From Sandaracinaceae bacterium (GTDB lineage: Bacteria; Myxococcota_A; Polyangia; Polyangiales; Sandaracinaceae): a stretch of DNA of 64,000 nt. The notes beneath the pieces are model-generated. The model made no database searches. It saw only the letters and a list, made by a program, of their open reading frames with translations, and was not told the DNA's origin. The DNA lies in contig JACKEC010000019.1 in assembly GCA_020633195.1 (NCBI GenBank), forward strand, positions 124,001 to 188,000, given 5' to 3'. The position numbers were made by a program, and so were the translations under genes. Of this stretch, positions 53,348 to 61,993 are shown one piece after another. The first letter of the stretch is position 1. Every line of letters begins with the position of its first letter.

Positions 53348-54173
53348 TCCCCGCGCCGGATCTCCCCGCGACGGTCGCGAGCTCGAGCGTCTCCTGGGTC
53401 GTCGCCTCGCGCTCCGCGCTCGCGAGCCGTCGCCGCGCCTGCTCGCGGTGCTCGTCCAGCCAGGCCGAGGCGCTCTGCGTCGCGAGGAGCCGGGCCGAGT
53501 GCTCGGAGGCGAGCGACTCGAGCAAGAAGGATTGCAGCTCGACGAACAGCAGCTCCCTCACCGCGACCTCGGTCAGCTCGGCCTCGGACGCCCACGGCGT
53601 CGGCGGGTAGCTCGGTCGGGTCACGTCGAGGTGGAGCGGGAGGAGCGCCTCCGCGCGCACGTCGAGCGAGCCGATGCCGCCGAACCGCGCGCAGACGACC
53701 TCGACGCCGCCGAGCCCCTCGGGGCCCTGGGCGCGCATCACCTCGTCGCTCAGGCGCAGCATCACGCGCGCGACGTCGGCCTCGTTCGCGGGCGCCTCGA
53801 GGACCGCGTCGGTCGGCGCCCCGCGGCGAGCCAGGATCCGCCCGAGGCGCCGGCCCACCACGATCGAGGGCCCCGGTCGCGCGGCGAGCTCCTCGGCCGC
53901 GCGCTCGGCCACGCGCGCGTTGAACGATCCGCAGAGGCCGTGGTCGCTGCCGAGACAGACGAGGACGCGCGGCGCCTCGGCGTCGATCCCCGGCAGCATC
54001 ACCCCCGCGCACGCCACCGCCTCGTGGAGGGCCTGCCGGTAGAGTCGGTAGGGCTCGAGCGCGGCCCGCGCGCCGCGGAACCGGCTCGCCGCGACCGAGC
54101 GGACGGCGTCGAACGCCTCGGACAGGACGCTCAGCGCGTGGAGCCGCTGCGCCAGCTCACGGCTTCGCTTCAC
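53301..54173 (-). CDS. atpG: N-ATPase gamma subunit
   Basis: A 290-residue gamma-type central stalk subunit. The two terminal coiled helices (LAQRLHALSVLSEAFDAVRSVAASRFRGA, and RRRLASAEREATTQETLELATVA) flank a Rossmann-like middle (VLVCLGSDHGLCGSFNARV). It is diverged from standard F-type gamma. It has an Arg-rich 30-residue tail beyond the family end, overlapping the convergent MBL gene by 47 bases. The GTG at 54173 overlaps the alpha stop by 17 bases. It is the last gene of the nine-gene N-ATPase operon. Confidence 0.88.
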   Translation of the reverse strand: MKRSRELAQRLHALSVLSEAFDAVRSVAASRFRGARAALEPYRLYRQALHEAVACAGVMLPGIDAEAPRVLVCLGSDHGLCGSFNARVAERAAEELAARPGPSIVVGRRLGRILARRGAPTDAVLEAPANEADVARVMLRLSDEVMRAQGPEGLGGVEVVCARFGGIGSLDVRAEALLPLHLDVTRPSYPPTPWASEAELTEVAVRELLFVELQSFLLESLASEHSARLLATQSASAWLDEHREQARRRLASAEREATTQETLELATVAGRSGAGIRRRAGPRAPGRAAR

Positions 54174-55677
54174 GCCGCCCCTCCGTCTCGCGCGCCGCCC
54201 GCAGCAGCTCCACCCAGCGAGGCTCCCACCCCTCGCGCGGCGCGCTGGTGAAGGCCGCGACGAGCTCCCGGGCCTCGTCCCGCGCGCAGCGGAGCGCTCG
54301 CTCGAGGACGCGCGAGGTGACCGCCGGCTCGAGCCCGTCGAGGTGGCCCTCCGTGATCGCGACGAGGGAGGCGATCTCGTCGGCACGCGAGCGGGCGGAG
54401 AAGCGCGGCTGGCGGAGCAGCTCGCGGAGCTGACGACCCCGGCGCAAGGTCACTTGCGCACGCGCGTCCACGTCGAGGCCCACGCGGGAGAGGCCCTCGA
54501 GCGATTCGAACCGGGCGATCGCGATGCGCAGGTTGTGGGACGCGGCCCGCAGCTCGGGGGTCTGCGCCGCGCCGCCGACGCGCGACACGCTGCGCCCGAT
54601 GTCGATGGCGGGGCGGAGGTTGCGCTCGAAGCGACCCGAGTCGAGGTAGAGCTGCCCGTCGGTGATGGAGATCAGGTTGGTCGGGATGTAGGCCGAGATG
54701 TCGCCGTCGGTGGTCTCCGCGATCGGGATCGCGGTGAGGGTGCCGCCGCCGCCCGCCGCGCTCATGGCGGTCGCGCGCTCGAGCAGCTCCGCGTGCACGT
54801 TGAAGATGTCGCCCGGGTAGGCCTCGCGGCCGGGCGGGCGACCGAGGAGGAGCGCGAGCTCGCGGTACGCGTCGGCGTGCTTGGTGAGGTCGTCGATGAC
54901 GAGGAGCGCGTGCTCGCCGCGATCGCGGAAGTGCTCGGCGACCGTCGCCCCCGCGTAGGGCGCGATGTACTGCAGGCCCGGCGGCCTCGAGGAGTCGGCG
55001 CAGAGGATCGTCGTGTGGCGCAGCGCGCCCGCGCTCTCGAGGGTGTCGCGCAGGGCGAGCACGCGCGAAAGCGGCTGGCCGACGACGACGTAGACGCAGC
55101 GCACGTCGGTCCCCGCCTGGGCCGCGACGATGTCGAGAGCGAGCGCCGTCTTGCCCACGTTCCTGTCGCCGATGAGGAGCTGGCGCTGGCCGCGGCCGAT
55201 GGGGATGGCCGCGTCGATCGCGGTCACGCCCGTGTGCAGCGGCTGGTTCACCGGCGCGCGCTCGGTCAGCTCCGGCGGCGGCCGGAACACGGGGGCTCGA
55301 TCCCGAGGGAGCGGCGGACCTCCGTCGAGGACGGCGCCGCTCGCGTCGATCAGGCGCCCGAGCAGCGCCTCGCCGACGGGGATCGACGGCAGCTCCCCGG
55401 TCGCCACCGCCCCGTCGCCCGCGCGGGTCGCGTCCTGCTTGGTCAGGAGCGCCGCGCCGACCTCGTCGACGCCCACGTCCATGGCGATCGCGAGGGCGCC
55501 CCCGTCGAGCCGCAGCAGCTCCTGGTAGCCGAGCTCCGGGATGCCGCTCGTCGTCAGCACGCCGTCGCCGATCTGGCGCACGACGCCCTTGGCGCGAAAC
55601 CGCGCGCCCACGTCGACGCCGCGCTCGGCGAGCGACGCGAGCGAAGCGCGGAGCTCGGCGGTCATCGGGACGCTCAT
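54157..55677 (-). CDS. atpA: N-ATPase alpha subunit
   Basis: A 506-residue alpha subunit. The nucleotide loop GDRNVGKTA (170-178; usual GDRQTGKTA) is present, together with PLHTGVTAIDAAIPIGRGQRQLLIG and the ALLVIDDLTKHADAYRELALLLGRPPGREAYPGD region. A C-terminal helical domain follows. Its ATG overlaps the b-subunit stop (ATGA). It forms the non-catalytic part of the F1-like head with beta. Confidence 0.94.
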   Translation of the reverse strand: MSVPMTAELRASLASLAERGVDVGARFRAKGVVRQIGDGVLTTSGIPELGYQELLRLDGGALAIAMDVGVDEVGAALLTKQDATRAGDGAVATGELPSIPVGEALLGRLIDASGAVLDGGPPLPRDRAPVFRPPPELTERAPVNQPLHTGVTAIDAAIPIGRGQRQLLIGDRNVGKTALALDIVAAQAGTDVRCVYVVVGQPLSRVLALRDTLESAGALRHTTILCADSSRPPGLQYIAPYAGATVAEHFRDRGEHALLVIDDLTKHADAYRELALLLGRPPGREAYPGDIFNVHAELLERATAMSAAGGGGTLTAIPIAETTDGDISAYIPTNLISITDGQLYLDSGRFERNLRPAIDIGRSVSRVGGAAQTPELRAASHNLRIAIARFESLEGLSRVGLDVDARAQVTLRRGRQLRELLRQPRFSARSRADEIASLVAITEGHLDGLEPAVTSRVLERALRCARDEARELVAAFTSAPREGWEPRWVELLRAARETEGRREAKP

Positions 55678-56378
55678 CGGGACTCCAGCGCCGACCGCGC
55701 CCCCTCGCGGGTCAGCTCGGCGAGGGAGGCGGCGCTCGCGTCCACGACCCCGGCGTTCGTCGTCACGCGCAGCCCCGCCCCGAGCGCGGGGTCCACGCTC
55801 ACCTCCACCGCGGCCCCCACCGCGCGCTCGAGGGCAGCGCGCAGCTCCGCGTCGAGCGGAGTCGCGCTCTCGACGCGGGCCGCGTCTGGCCGCGGGTTCA
55901 TCGACACAAGCTCGGCCGCGACGAGGCGGGTCAGCGCGGCCTGGAGATCCGGACCCTCGAGCCGGCGCAGCAGCCCGTCCACGGTCCGACCGGCGGTCTT
56001 GGCGACGAGCTCGGTCAGCTCGCTGGCCTCGCGCGTCACGCGACGCTCCGCCTCCTCGTCGGCCTTCGCGATCACGGCGGCGGCCTCGCGCTTCGCCCCC
56101 TCGAGCAGCGCGTCGGCGCGCGCTCGCGCCTCCGCCTCGGAGGTCGCGCGCTCCGCCTCGAGCTCCGCGTCGAGCGCGGTGAGCCGCGCCTCGAGCTCCG
56201 CCTCGGCCCCACGCGTCGTCGCCTCGCGCGCGCTCAGCGCTCGCTCGAGGTCCTCGTGCCGCTTCACCTCGGCGTCGAGCGCGCGCTTGATCGGCCGGAA
56301 GAACAGCCACCCCAGCGCCACCGCGAGCAGGCCGACGTTGGCCAGCTCGAACAGGAAGGTGGTGATGTCGCTGGACAC
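55674..56378 (-). CDS. atpF: N-ATPase b subunit with delta-like C-terminus
   Basis: A 234-residue b subunit, longer than a usual b (about 160). A transmembrane anchor (about 10-27: ANVGLLAVALGWLFFRP) is followed by a long charged coiled coil (35-135). A C-terminal domain (about 135-234) ends with DPALGAGLRVTTNAGVVDAS, reminiscent of the delta C-terminus. No separate delta gene exists in the operon, so this extension probably replaces it, as reported for N-ATPases. The GTG lies 8 bases after the c-subunit stop. Confidence 0.88.
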   Translation of the reverse strand: MSSDITTFLFELANVGLLAVALGWLFFRPIKRALDAEVKRHEDLERALSAREATTRGAEAELEARLTALDAELEAERATSEAEARARADALLEGAKREAAAVIAKADEEAERRVTREASELTELVAKTAGRTVDGLLRRLEGPDLQAALTRLVAAELVSMNPRPDAARVESATPLDAELRAALERAVGAAVEVSVDPALGAGLRVTTNAGVVDASAASLAELTREGARSALESR

Positions 56379-56386
56379 GGCTCGCC

Positions 56387-56644
56387 TCAGGTGGTGATGA
56401 ATGGGTTGGCGAACAGCAGCACGAGCGCGATGACGAGGCAGAAGATCGCGGTCGACTCGATCATCGCGAGCGCGACGAACTGATTCCGGGTGATGCCCGC
56501 GGCCTCGTCCGGCTGCCGAGCGAGCGCGTCCATCCCGGCGGCGCCGATCCGGCTCTCGGCGAGCGCCGCGCCGACCGCGCCGAGGCCCATGGTCAGGCCC
56601 GCGGTGACGATCGACGCCAACATGAGCACGGCTTGGTCAGTCAT
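56387..56644 (-). CDS. atpE: N-ATPase c subunit (rotor ring)
   Basis: An 85-residue two-helix c subunit. TM1 (about 5-30) is Gly-rich and ends in an acidic residue, AAALAESRIG (Glu30). The polar loop is ARQPDE. TM2 (about 56-80) has MIESTAIF with Glu63-Ser64-Thr65. A second carboxylate plus E-S-T matches N-type rings, which carry two carboxylates per subunit. Na+ versus H+ selectivity cannot be decided from sequence. The ATG overlaps the a-subunit stop (ATGA). Confidence 0.92.
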   Translation of the reverse strand: MTDQAVLMLASIVTAGLTMGLGAVGAALAESRIGAAGMDALARQPDEAAGITRNQFVALAMIESTAIFCLVIALVLLFANPFITT

Positions 56645-57318
56645 CGTTCTTCCTCTCCGACGCGGATCGCCGCCCCCACGTAGACGCACGCGAGCACGGC
56701 GAAGATGTAGGCCTGGAGCAGCCCGATCCCGAGATCGAGCGCCATCAGGGGGATGGGCACGAGCAGGCCGACGAGCGCGACCGCGAGCCCGACGACGAGG
56801 CTGCCCGACATCATGTTGCCGAACAGCCGGAGCGCGAGCGCGAGGGTGCGGCTCACCTCCGAGACGAGGTGCAGCGGGAAGAGCAGCGGGTTGGGGCGGA
56901 AGTACTCGCGGAGGTAGCCCCACACGCCGCGCTTCGCGATGCCCGCGATGGGGACGGCGAGGAACACCGACGCAGCGAGGGCTGCGGTCGCGGGCAGCTT
57001 CACCGTCGGCGCCTCCACGCCCGGGAGCTGGCCGGCGATCGCCGAGGCCGCGATGAAGAGGAAGAGCGTCCCCGCGAAGGACGTGAGCACCAGCGACGAG
57101 GAGCCGGCGGTCTGCTGCACGAGGTCCTCGAGGAACCCGAACGTCAGGCGCGCGGTGGCCGCGAGGCGACCGGCGGGGCGCCGGACGACGGCGCGCGCGG
57201 TCAGGCGCCCGAGCACCGCGAGCGTCGCGCTGAGGACCAGCGTCGTCACCACCGTGCGCGTGATCGGTAGCGGACCGATCGAGAACACGGTGACGTCGCC
57301 GAAGAGGTCGGGCCTCAT
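56641..57318 (-). CDS. atpB: N-ATPase a subunit
   Basis: A 225-residue a subunit with five or six helices. The stator Arg is in ALRLFGNMMSG (Arg164), the essential Arg of F-type a subunits. HLVSEVSRTLALAL and LQAYIFAVLACVYVGAAI are the conserved last two helices. It is slightly short compared with E. coli a (271) but fits N-type a. The start MRPDLFG overlaps the AtpR stop (ATGA). Confidence 0.92.
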   Translation of the reverse strand: MRPDLFGDVTVFSIGPLPITRTVVTTLVLSATLAVLGRLTARAVVRRPAGRLAATARLTFGFLEDLVQQTAGSSSLVLTSFAGTLFLFIAASAIAGQLPGVEAPTVKLPATAALAASVFLAVPIAGIAKRGVWGYLREYFRPNPLLFPLHLVSEVSRTLALALRLFGNMMSGSLVVGLAVALVGLLVPIPLMALDLGIGLLQAYIFAVLACVYVGAAIRVGEEER

Positions 57319-57542
57319 GTCGGCCTCCGCGCGTGTCGCAGCACGCCGACGAGGAACGCGGCGCCCCACCCCGCGGCGCCGGCGAGCACGTGGCCCTGCG
57401 TCGCGGCGAGCACGAGGAACCCCGCGACGAGCGCGTACCGCGCGAGGAAGCCGAGGGGGTGTCCCTCGCCCCGCGCGAGCAGCAGGCCGTGCGAGCCGCC
57501 GACGAGGAGGCCGAGCGCGGCGAACGTGATGGTGCCGGTCAT
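57315..57542 (-). CDS. atpR: N-ATPase membrane subunit AtpR
   Basis: A 75-residue membrane protein with two or three hydrophobic segments (ITFAALGLLVGGSHGLLLA, YALVAGFLVLAATQGHVLAGAAGWGAAFLVG). By position between AtpQ and a, size and topology it is AtpR, a subunit specific to N-ATPase operons. Sequence conservation in this family is low, so the call rests mainly on context. Overlaps at both ends (ATGA). Confidence 0.82.
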   Translation of the reverse strand: MTGTITFAALGLLVGGSHGLLLARGEGHPLGFLARYALVAGFLVLAATQGHVLAGAAGWGAAFLVGVLRHARRPT

Positions 57543-57814
57543 CGGTGAGACCTCAACGCTCGATAGGCCGCAATTCCACCTACGCACGCGCCGAGGACCA
57601 GCAAACCGAGGGTGGCGCGGGCGCCGGTGTGGAAGCGCGCGTCGAGGTACGCGCCGACGAGCGCGCCGCCGAGCGTGAGCCCCGCGATCGGCCATCCGGC
57701 GGCCCCGATCAGCGACACGCTGCGCCAGAACGACGTCGGCTCGCGGCGTCGCCGACGCTCGAGGTCGCGCCGGACCGAGCGGTCGAGGTCGCCCCGTCGG
57801 AGCCGATCGTTCAT
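57539..57814 (-). CDS. atpQ: N-ATPase membrane subunit AtpQ
   Basis: A 91-residue protein: a basic N-terminus (RLRRGDLDRSVRRDLERRRRRE) and two transmembrane segments (SVSLIGAAGWPIAGLTLGGALVGAYL, ATLGLLVLGACVGGIAAY). It resembles AtpZ/AtpI-type small subunits and, from its place after epsilon, is the AtpQ of N-ATPase operons. Its ATG overlaps the epsilon stop (ATGA). Confidence 0.83.
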   Translation of the reverse strand: MNDRLRRGDLDRSVRRDLERRRRREPTSFWRSVSLIGAAGWPIAGLTLGGALVGAYLDARFHTGARATLGLLVLGACVGGIAAYRALRSHR

Positions 57815-58215
57815 CGCGAGCTCCGCGCCGAGTCGCCGAGCTCGCGAGCGATGCGCTGCTCGAGGTGGGCGAGCTGTCGCCGTGTCGCGAGGCCCGAGCT
57901 CGGCGCCTCGAGCGCGCGGCCGAGCTCGGCGAGGAGGCTCTCTTCCGTGTCGCCTCGCAGGATCAGCGGAGAGAGGAGGGTCGCCGTGTCGTCCGTCACC
58001 CAGAGCAGCCCGCCCGCGGACGCCGCGAGGGACGTGCCGCCTGCGGTGTGGATCAGGATCAGCCCGTGCGCGACGGGGAGCACGCACGGCTCGGCGCCCG
58101 GGCGAATCCCGACGAGGCCGCTCGCGCACGGGACGCGGAGCCCCTCGACGGCGACGTCGAGGACGGCCTCCACGGGCGTGCGGAGGACGGCTCGCAGGTG
58201 ACGCTCACGCGGCAC
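57811..58215 (-). CDS. atpC: N-ATPase epsilon subunit
   Basis: A 134-residue epsilon-type protein: beta-sandwich strands (VLRTPVEAVLDVAVEGLRVPCASGLVGIRPG, LLWVTDDTATLLSPLIL) and a C-terminal helix (LATRRQLAHLEQRIARELG). The GTG start overlaps the beta stop by 11 bases. It couples to gamma and may inhibit hydrolysis. It is the second gene, as in N-ATPase order. Confidence 0.85.
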   Translation of the reverse strand: MPRERHLRAVLRTPVEAVLDVAVEGLRVPCASGLVGIRPGAEPCVLPVAHGLILIHTAGGTSLAASAGGLLWVTDDTATLLSPLILRGDTEESLLAELGRALEAPSSGLATRRQLAHLEQRIARELGDSARSSR

Positions 58216-59590
58216 GGCTCGCCTCCGCGAGCGCGCCGATCATGAAGAGCGCGTCCTCGGGCAGGTCGTCGCAGCCCCCCTCGAGGATCGCCTCCACCCC
58301 GTCGAGGGTGTCGCCGATCGAGACCGAGCGACCGGGCTCGCCGGTGAAGGTCTGCATCACGTGGAACGGCTGGGTGAGGAACGCGCGGAGCCGCCGCGCG
58401 CGGCCGACCATCGCGCGGTCGTCGGCCGACAGCTCGTCCATCCCGAGCATCGAGATGATGTCGCGCAGCTCCTCGTGCCGCGCGAGCATCGAGCGCGCGC
58501 GCTCGGCGAGCTCGTAGTGGCGCGCGCCGACGATGGCGGCGTCGAGCGCCTTGCTCGTGGAGGTCAGCGGATCGACGGCGGGGTAGTAGCCCTCGGCCGC
58601 GACGTCGCGCGACAGCACGAGCGCGCTGTCCATGTGCCAGAACGCGTGCGTCACCGCGGGGTCGCCGAAGTCGTCGGCCGGGACGTACACCGCCTGCACC
58701 GAGATCATCCCGCCGCGCTTGGTCGCGGTGATGCGCTCCTCGATGGCGGCGATGTCCGCGGCGAGCGTGGGCTGGTAGCCGACGCGGGACGGGGAGCGAC
58801 CGAGCATCGCCGACACCTCCATGCCGGCCTGCACGTGGCGATAGAGGTTGTCGGCGACGAACACCACGTCCTTGCCCAGCTCGTCGCGGAAGTACTCGGC
58901 GAGCGAGAGCGCCGCGAGCCCCACGCTGAAGCGCGCGCCGGGGACCTCCTTCATCTGCCCGAACACGAGCGCCGTCCGATCGAGCACGCCGCGCCGGCGC
59001 ATCTCGTCCCACAGCTCGAGCCCCTCGCGCGAGCGCTCGCCGATCCCGGCGAACACGGCGACGCCACGGAGGTCCTCGACGACGTTGTGGATCAGCTCCG
59101 TGAGGACGACCGTCTTGCCCACGCCCGCGCCCCCGAACACGGCGGCGCGGCCGCCATGCACGAACGGGCAGAACAGGTCGATGACCTTGATCCCGGTGTG
59201 GAAGACCTCGCTCCAGCCGACGCGCGCGCTCGGCGGCGGGGCCGCGCGGTGGATGGACCACCGCGGGACGCCTTCGAAGCCGGGGCCTCCATCGAGCGGT
59301 CGGCCCTGCAGGTCGATGACGCGGCCGAGCAGCGCCTCGCCGACGGGGATGCTCAGGTGCTCGCCGACGACGTCGACGCGAGCGCCCGCGCGCAGCCCGC
59401 GCGTGTCGTCCACCGCGATCGCGCGCGCGCGCCGCTCGCCGAGGTGCGCGTGGATCCACGCGAGGACGTCGTCGCCGTCGGGGCGCGCGCAGCGCACCGC
59501 GGTGAGCAGCGGCGGGGCGCGCCTCGCGAAGCCGAGGTCGAGCACCGTGCCGCGGATCGCCTCGACCGATCCGCCGTCCTCGGTAGCCAC
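58205..59590 (-). CDS. atpD: N-ATPase beta subunit (catalytic)
   Basis: A 461-residue beta subunit. Walker A FGGAGVGKT (152-160), the catalytic region RSREGLELWDEM with its Glu, VFVADNLYRHVQAGMEVSAMLGRSPSRVGYQPTL, and the C-terminal domain with DIISMLGMDELSADDR. Divergences from housekeeping beta, such as DNLYRHVQAG, are typical of the N-type branch. It starts at GTG and is the first gene of the operon, which runs to 53301. The 150 bases upstream face the DUF1330 gene. Confidence 0.95.
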   Translation of the reverse strand: MATEDGGSVEAIRGTVLDLGFARRAPPLLTAVRCARPDGDDVLAWIHAHLGERRARAIAVDDTRGLRAGARVDVVGEHLSIPVGEALLGRVIDLQGRPLDGGPGFEGVPRWSIHRAAPPPSARVGWSEVFHTGIKVIDLFCPFVHGGRAAVFGGAGVGKTVVLTELIHNVVEDLRGVAVFAGIGERSREGLELWDEMRRRGVLDRTALVFGQMKEVPGARFSVGLAALSLAEYFRDELGKDVVFVADNLYRHVQAGMEVSAMLGRSPSRVGYQPTLAADIAAIEERITATKRGGMISVQAVYVPADDFGDPAVTHAFWHMDSALVLSRDVAAEGYYPAVDPLTSTSKALDAAIVGARHYELAERARSMLARHEELRDIISMLGMDELSADDRAMVGRARRLRAFLTQPFHVMQTFTGEPGRSVSIGDTLDGVEAILEGGCDDLPEDALFMIGALAEASRAA

Positions 59591-59741
59591 GAGACGGATG
59601 TACGCCCTCGCGCAGTGCGGGCCATCGAGCTCGCCGCGCGGGGATTCGGGCTGGACGCGGGGGCGCCGGAGCGGTTACTCGTGGATCGCCGGGGGGGCGG
59701 GGCGTGGGGTCTCGATGGGCCCCTCGTCACCGGAGGAGCCC

Positions 59742-60050
59742 ATGGCCGCCTATCTCATCGCAGCGTACGACGTCACCGATCCCGAGCAGTTCGCCAAGTA
59801 CAACCCGGGCAGCCTCCCCGTGATCATGGGGACGATGGAGAAGCACGGGGGCAAGGTGCTCTCCGCGGGCGGCGACGGCACGTGGCTCCAGGGCTCGCGC
59901 CACGTGATGGTGATCATCGAGTTCCCGTCCGTCGAAGCGGCGGAGGCCTGGGAGAGCGACCCGGAGTACGCGCCGGCCAAGGCGATCCGCGTCGCCTCGA
60001 CGGGCAACCGCTTCGAGATGATCGCGCCCAGCTTCAAGATGCCGGGCTGA
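59742..60050 (+). CDS. DUF1330 domain protein
   Basis: A 102-residue ferredoxin-like-fold protein: MAAYLIAAYDVTDPEQFAKYNPG, then LSAGGDGTWLQG, VIIEFPSVEAAEAWESDPEYAPAK and a final FEMIAP strand. It matches DUF1330. The ATG at 59742 follows GGAGGA. Function in this family is unknown; folds suggest a small ligand-binding or oxygenase-like role. It is divergent from the N-ATPase operon. Confidence 0.88.
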   Translation: MAAYLIAAYDVTDPEQFAKYNPGSLPVIMGTMEKHGGKVLSAGGDGTWLQGSRHVMVIIEFPSVEAAEAWESDPEYAPAKAIRVASTGNRFEMIAPSFKMPG

Positions 60051-60056
60051 GCGAAG

Positions 60057-60092
60057 CCAGCTCAGCCAGCTCAGCCAGCTCAGCCCGCTCAG
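60057..60092. repeat. Four copies of a 9-bp tandem repeat
   Basis: CCAGCTCAG is repeated three times exactly and a fourth time with one change (CCCGCTCAG). It fills the gap between the convergent DUF1330 and PilZ genes and contains the last bases of the PilZ gene. Slippage could change the gap length. Confidence 0.85.
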
Positions 60093-60499
60093 GCGCCCTG
60101 CGCGATGCGCCACACCGTCTCGGCGTAGTCCACGCGGTGTGCGCGCGTCGGCACGGGCGGCGGGAGGCCGGCGAGGCGCACGAGCAGCTCGTCGCGCGCC
60201 TCCGCCTCGAGGTCGATGAACGACATCCCCGCGACCGGGCGCCCGTGCTTCGAGAACACGCGGCGCACCTCGGCGGTGGTGTCGATGTACGGGCCCTGAT
60301 GCGGCGCGCGGAAGCTGAGCACGAGCTCGTCGCCCGGGGCGACGGGATCGGTGCAGTGGATCAGCGCGCCGCGCGGCGACAGATCGAGGATCTGTTGCCC
60401 GACGAGGCGAAACCCGTGCAGCTGGACGGCCTGACAGTCGGTGCGGAACGCGCGGCGCAGGGTGCGCCGGCGGCGGGAGGGGACGAGCTCGAAACGCAT
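60089..60499 (-). CDS. PilZ-domain protein
   Basis: A 136-residue protein. RRAFRTDCQAVQLHGFRLVGQQILDLSPRGALI contains the RxxxR and DLSxxG parts of a PilZ domain; VFSKHGRPVAGMSFIDL is the later strand. The RRRRTLRRAFR arm suggests c-di-GMP binding, to be tested. A GTG/ATG further upstream would add 11 residues. It is probably a cytosolic c-di-GMP effector. The GH25 gene is upstream on the same strand, 39 bases away. Confidence 0.85.
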   Translation of the reverse strand: MRFELVPSRRRRTLRRAFRTDCQAVQLHGFRLVGQQILDLSPRGALIHCTDPVAPGDELVLSFRAPHQGPYIDTTAEVRRVFSKHGRPVAGMSFIDLEAEARDELLVRLAGLPPPVPTRAHRVDYAETVWRIAQGA

Positions 60500-60538
60500 G
60501 ATTCGAATGGTACGGACCGAAGCCCGCGCCACTGCATT

Positions 60539-61993
60539 TCATGCAGGCGCGCGGCGGCGGCGCAGCAGCGCGAGCGCCGCGATCGCGATCAGGCCGAGCG
60601 GCGACGTGGCGCGCGAGCCGCCCGCGCGGCAGCTGCAGCCCGCGTCCATCACCGGTCCGCCCGCGTCTCCCATCGAGACGCCGGCGTCTCCCATCGAGGC
60701 GTCGGGGGGCGGCGGGACGCCGCCGTCGTCGGGCGCGCCGGCGTCGATCGCGGGCGGGTCGAGCCGCGTCAGCCGCAGCGCGTCGAACACGATCTGCGTC
60801 ATCGAGGAGACCGGCTCGCCGGTGTTGTCGTTCACGCGCACCCACTGGTCGCCGCCCGCCTCGAAGCGGACGTCGCCGAGCGTGGTCCAGCCGTCGGTCG
60901 CGCTCTGGTCGACGACGAACGTCGTGTCCATCCCGCCGTGGTGCACCTCGTAGCGCGTCATCGTCGACTCGCCCCACGGCGCCGGGATGTGCGCGTCGAG
61001 CCGGTACCGGCCGCCGTCGTCGAAGGTGAGGTGCCAGATCCCGTAGTTGGCCGGCGTGGCCGAGTCGGTGGCGTGGGTCCACACGAGCGAGTCGAGCCAG
61101 CCCTCCATCGCGTCGCGCAGGTACATCGACGGGCCGCCGCGCTCGAAGCAGATCTCCGACTCGTCGACGTCGCGGCCGAGCGGCGGGACGCTCCGGCAGA
61201 TCGGGCAGTCCTCCGCGCAGGTCTCGTTCGTCTCGCCGCCGCTGCACCACCCGTCGCCGCAGGTGGGCATCGCGCCGGTGAACGCCATCAGGTCCTCGAG
61301 CGTCCCGTTGAAGTGGTTGCGGTCCACGTTGCCGGTGATCCCGGGGACCGAGCCGGTCGACGAGTACTGCCACATCACCCACTGCGTCCACGGCGTCGGC
61401 GCGTCGGGGCACATCACGCCGTAGTGCGCGACCCAGAGCGGGTGCTCCGTGAAGTCCGGGTTGCCGAGCTGGTCCTGCCAGAAGTACTTCGCCGAGTAGA
61501 TGATCGGCAGCACCCCGAGGCGCTCGACGACGCGCGCGATCCAGAGGCGCATGTTGGCGATCACCGTGGCGCCCGGCTGCCCGTCCAGGCTCATCCCCTC
61601 GACGTCGAGCACCGGCGGCAGATCGCCCGGCGTCATCGACCCGCCGATCTGGTCGATCAGCAAGTCGGCTTGCGCCACCGGATCGTCGCCCGCGCTGAAG
61701 AACTGATAGACGCCGCGGATCAGCCCGACGCGCTGCGCCTCGGACCAGTTGCGCGCGAACTCCCGGTCCATCGTCCCGGTGCCGTGGCTCACGCGGATGA
61801 TCGCGAACTCCACGTCGCTCGCCGCGACGGAGTCCCAGTCGATGGTGCCCTGCCAGTGGCTGACGTCGATGCCGGGCACCGTCGGCCCGGTCGGGCAGAT
61901 GACGAGCGGCTCCTTGCCCCAGCCGAGGTCTCCGTTCGGGCCGGGCGCCGCGCAGCCGAGGAGGAGCAGCGCGGCGAGGCCCGCGCGCCTCAC
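60539..61993 (-). CDS. GH25 lysozyme with lipobox, golvesin-like domain and MYXO-CTERM tail
   Basis: A 484-residue exported protein. The leader has lipobox LLLGC (Cys14). GIDVSHWQGTIDW and PVLDVEG mark a GH25 (lysozyme) domain at about 40-240, with the catalytic Asp/Glu. A short Cys motif (CGDGWCSGGETNETCAEDC) is followed by a golvesin/Xly-like carbohydrate-binding domain near 300-405 (YGIWHLTFDDGGRYRLDAHIP). A DAG/DDG linker ends in a MYXO-CTERM tail (CSC, helix, RRRR). It has both an N-terminal lipidation signal and a C-terminal sorting tail. GH25 enzymes cleave peptidoglycan. GTGA overlap with the upstream gene. Confidence 0.9.
   Translation of the reverse strand: MRRAGLAALLLLGCAAPGPNGDLGWGKEPLVICPTGPTVPGIDVSHWQGTIDWDSVAASDVEFAIIRVSHGTGTMDREFARNWSEAQRVGLIRGVYQFFSAGDDPVAQADLLIDQIGGSMTPGDLPPVLDVEGMSLDGQPGATVIANMRLWIARVVERLGVLPIIYSAKYFWQDQLGNPDFTEHPLWVAHYGVMCPDAPTPWTQWVMWQYSSTGSVPGITGNVDRNHFNGTLEDLMAFTGAMPTCGDGWCSGGETNETCAEDCPICRSVPPLGRDVDESEICFERGGPSMYLRDAMEGWLDSLVWTHATDSATPANYGIWHLTFDDGGRYRLDAHIPAPWGESTMTRYEVHHGGMDTTFVVDQSATDGWTTLGDVRFEAGGDQWVRVNDNTGEPVSSMTQIVFDALRLTRLDPPAIDAGAPDDGGVPPPPDASMGDAGVSMGDAGGPVMDAGCSCRAGGSRATSPLGLIAIAALALLRRRRAPA

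Noticed and set aside
53301..59590. Housekeeping F-type ATP synthase
   Set aside because: The presence of AtpQ and AtpR, the beta-first order, no delta gene and the two-carboxylate c subunit fit the N-type instead.
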